Positions 51,904 through 53,390 of a stretch of 53,390 nt of DNA are shown piece by piece. How positions within the stretch are numbered: the first letter of the stretch is position 1; every line of letters starts with the position of its first letter. The notes under the pieces are model-generated. The model was not told the DNA's origin and did not search any database. It worked only from the letters and a program-made list of their open reading frames with translations. Source of the stretch: an uncultured Anaeroplasma sp. (GTDB lineage: Bacteria > Bacillota_I > Bacilli_A > Acholeplasmatales > Anaeroplasmataceae); assembly GCA_934216145.1 (NCBI GenBank), contig CAKQBG010000006.1, forward strand, positions 1 through 53,390. Reading direction: 5' to 3'. Both the position numbers and the translations under genes were made by a program.

Positions 51904-52461
51904 ATGGCAATTGAAGCTGGAGATTTTAGAAACGGATTAACATTAATTATTGATGGTAAATTATATGTTGTACTTGAATTTATGCATGTAAAACCTGGTA
52001 AGGGTGCTGCAATTCTTAAGACAAAGCTTAAGGATTTAAGAACTGGTACAGTATTAGAAAGAAACTTCAACACAAATACAAAGTTTGAACAAGCAATGAT
52101 TGAAACTAAGCCTGTTCAATATTCATATGAGGCTGGCGGAACATATTTCTTTATGGACATGGAAACATTTGAGACTTATGAGTTATCTGCAGATGCTGTT
52201 GGTGATAATAAGTATTATTTACTAGAAGGTATGGAAATTAGCTTACGTTTCTTTGAGACTGAGGTATTAGGTATTGTTATGCCTGATAAGGTTACTTTAG
52301 TAGTTACTGAAACTACAGATGCTGCACCGGGTGCTTCATCTACATCTACAAAGGATGCAGTATTAGAGACTGGCTTAAGATTAAGAGTACCTCAATTCAT
52401 TAAGCAAGGCGAGAAGATTATTGTTTCAACTCTTGATGGATCTTATTCAAGTAGAGCTTAA
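51904..52461 (+). CDS. efp: Elongation factor P
   Basis: 185 residues, three beta-barrel domains. Domain I holds the tip loop KPGKGAA with Lys33, the site that other bacteria modify. Domain II begins near TKPVQYSYEAGG, and domain III ends with LRLRVPQFIKQGEKIIVST. EF-P relieves ribosome stalling at polyproline. The loop is the Bacillus-like KPGKGAA type, so the modification may be 5-aminopentanol rather than lysyl or rhamnosyl. GGAG lies 9 bases before the ATG. Its stop is 3 nt before the SDR start. Confidence 0.95.
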   Translation: MAIEAGDFRNGLTLIIDGKLYVVLEFMHVKPGKGAAILKTKLKDLRTGTVLERNFNTNTKFEQAMIETKPVQYSYEAGGTYFFMDMETFETYELSADAVGDNKYYLLEGMEISLRFFETEVLGIVMPDKVTLVVTETTDAAPGASSTSTKDAVLETGLRLRVPQFIKQGEKIIVSTLDGSYSSRA

Positions 52462-52464
52462 TCA

Positions 52465-53208
52465 ATGGCAAAGGTTGCATTAGTTACAGGCAGTGCTAAG
52501 GGTATTGGTGCTGCAATTATCGAGGAATTAGCTTTAAGTGGCTATGATTGTGTAATTAATTATAATACTTCTAGGGATTTAGCTTATAAGCTTTATTATA
52601 AAATAAAAGACTATGGTATTAGAGCTTTAGTTATTAAATGTGATGTTAGTGATGAAGCTTCAGTTAATGAAATGTTTAATGAAATTGAGTCTAAACTTGG
52701 TGGAGTTGATATTCTAGTTAATAATGCCGCAGTTGATATTCCTGAACTTTTTAGTAGAAAAAAAGTTGAGGATTTTAGAAAAACCTTAGATGTTAATTTA
52801 ATTGGAGCCTTTTTAACAGCTAAAAGAGCTGAAAGACATATGCTTGATAATAAATGGGGACGTGTAATTAACATTTCCTCAACTAATGGGATGAATACAT
52901 ATTATCCTATGGGTATAGAATATGATGCTTCTAAGGCAGCATTAAATTCTTTAACTCATAATCTTGCAATAGAATTCGCACCATATGTAACAGTTAACGC
53001 AGTTGCTCCAGGATTGATAGGTACTGAGTCTGAAATAGCTGATTATGATGATGAATTTATGCAAATGGAGCTAGATAAAATTCTAGTAAGAAGAATTGGA
53101 GAAGCAAAAGAGGTAGCTAAGCTTGTTAAATTTTTAGTTAGTGATGATGCTTCATATATTAATAATTCAATTATTAGAATTGATGGTGGACAATATAGTA
53201 GTAATTAG
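52465..53208 (+). CDS. SDR reductase downstream of efp (YmfI-like or FabG-like)
   Basis: 247 residues, classical short-chain dehydrogenase. TGSAKGIG (8-15) is the NAD(P) loop, NNAAVD follows, INISSTNG supplies Ser near 138 and YDASKAA the Tyr-x3-Lys near 153. VTVNAVAPGLIGT and INNSIIRIDGGQYS complete it. Sequence alone resembles FabG. Genomic position (3 nt after efp, no fab genes nearby) supports an EF-P 5-aminopentanone reductase of the YmfI type. No ribosome binding site beyond the efp tail, so translation is probably coupled. Confidence 0.87.
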   Translation: MAKVALVTGSAKGIGAAIIEELALSGYDCVINYNTSRDLAYKLYYKIKDYGIRALVIKCDVSDEASVNEMFNEIESKLGGVDILVNNAAVDIPELFSRKKVEDFRKTLDVNLIGAFLTAKRAERHMLDNKWGRVINISSTNGMNTYYPMGIEYDASKAALNSLTHNLAIEFAPYVTVNAVAPGLIGTESEIADYDDEFMQMELDKILVRRIGEAKEVAKLVKFLVSDDASYINNSIIRIDGGQYSSN

Positions 53209-53214
53209 ATATAG

Positions 53215-53242
53215 AAGGATGTTAAATGACATCCTTTTTTTT
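53215..53242 (+). terminator. Terminator of the efp-SDR operon
   Basis: AAGGATGT (53215-53222) pairs with ACATCCTT (53229-53236), loop TAAATG, then T residues to 53242. Confidence 0.85.
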
Positions 53243-53244
53243 AT

Positions 53245-53269
53245 AAAAAAAAGAGGACTAAGTCCTCTT
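53245..53269 (-). terminator. Minus-strand terminator at the right edge
   Basis: AAGAGGACT (53251-53259) and AGTCCTCTT (53261-53269) form a hairpin; on the minus strand a run of T residues follows. It implies a gene entering from the right. Confidence 0.65.
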
Positions 53270-53278
53270 AATAATTTG

Positions 53279-53390
53279 CTAAAAGAATAGGTTCTTTAAA
53301 TTCTGAGGTAGGTAGGTAGTTACCCTCTTAAAAATTGAGGTAGGCAATGATTTAATACCTCTTTTCCATTTTAAGGTAGTTATGTATACA
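53279..53390 (-). CDS. Possible 3' end of a minus-strand gene
   Basis: From the window edge one minus-strand frame stays open for 36 codons and stops at TAG (53281-53279), 10 nt before the minus-strand terminator. The text (SLPTSIFKRVTTYLPQNLKN) is not recognised. The DNA here has GGTAG-type repeats (near 53306-53320 and 53373-53380), so it could also be non-coding repeat DNA. Only the placement next to the terminator supports a gene. Confidence 0.3.
   Translation of the reverse strand, partial: VYITTLKWKRGIKSLPTSIFKRVTTYLPQNLKNLFF

Noticed and set aside
52611..52874. Minus-strand 87-codon ORF in the SDR gene
   Set aside because: Antisense of conserved SDR motifs, with no start signal.
52465..53208. 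Calling the SDR simply fabG
   Set aside because: Motifs fit FabG, but no fatty-acid genes are near and the gene is joined to efp; left as YmfI-like or FabG-like.
1..53390. Mycoplasma-type code (TGA as Trp), suggested by the low GC
   Set aside because: Several well-recognised genes end in TGA at the expected length (comEA, the MarR and Fur genes, the MurF-like gene), and conserved Trp positions use TGG.
1..53390. CRISPR array, tRNA or rRNA genes
   Set aside because: No spaced direct repeats and no cloverleaf or rRNA-like stretch seen on either strand.

Overview
The window is very AT-rich by eye. It uses the standard bacterial code: TGA ends several genes and TGG encodes Trp. The gene set points to a low-GC Bacillota, probably an anaerobic gut bacterium. 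Pointers are SCIFF peptide plus maturase, PlsX beside a FakA-like fragment, an MsmX/UgpC-type ATPase, ComEA/ComEC, a compressed nusB-xseAB-tlyA-recN cluster and AGGAGG ribosome binding sites. Clostridia and Erysipelotrichia/RF39-like lineages both fit; I cannot place it more exactly. No rRNA, tRNA or CRISPR array was seen, and no complete insertion sequence. The first bases are the 3' end of a group II intron.

Layout, left half. 1-74: group II intron domains V/VI. 223-1193: MarR regulator and YfcE phosphodiesterase. 1249-3904: competence genes comEA-comEC. 3940-7327: FRG-domain protein, AsnB and a small GerW/YtfJ-like protein. 7382-9649 (minus): GH31 alpha-glucosidase. 9759-12151: membrane-anchored MurF-like ligase and a Ddl-type ligase. 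12203-14748: RDD membrane protein, PucR-type HTH protein and MsmX/UgpC ATPase. 14816-16121: PlsX and a stand-alone FakA C-terminal-like protein. 16283-17338: GGDEF protein. 17340-19190: fluoride riboswitch, CPA antiporter and GNAT-like protein. 19288-23444: TcdA, a Fur-family regulator with a His-rich metal permease behind a palindromic operator, a MATE transporter behind a hairpin leader, and a flavin reductase-like protein.

Layout, right half. 23577-25297 (minus): ComEC-like metallo-beta-lactamase lipoprotein and a small protein. 25508-25927: small membrane protein. 26004-31983 (minus): MMPL/RND transporter and a 1219-residue GLUG-repeat surface protein, facing a TetR regulator (32126). 32808-35690: Nudix hydrolase and a large Sel1-repeat protein with a possible TIR-like head. 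35978-40860: nusB-xseA-xseB-tlyA-recN and a membrane protein. 41069-42325: lipoprotein and alpha/beta hydrolase. 42590-46758: Fe3+/phosphonate-type ABC importer with a fused permease, then an HD protein. 46905-48601: MazG-like protein, WYL regulator and a small beta-repeat protein on divergent promoters. 48847-51771: SCIFF precursor, its radical SAM maturase and a PLP decarboxylase. 51904-53208: efp and an SDR reductase.

Most notable points: (1) a complete fluoride riboswitch with a transcription terminator ahead of a CPA antiporter and GNAT gene; (2) efp followed 3 nt later by an SDR and preceded by an Orn/Lys/Arg decarboxylase, suggesting an EF-P aminopentanol-type modification locus; (3) a seven-cysteine SCIFF precursor with a GC hairpin separating it from its maturase; (4) several palindromes and leader hairpins placed to control neighbouring genes. 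All motif, promoter and hairpin calls were made by eye, with no search or folding program.
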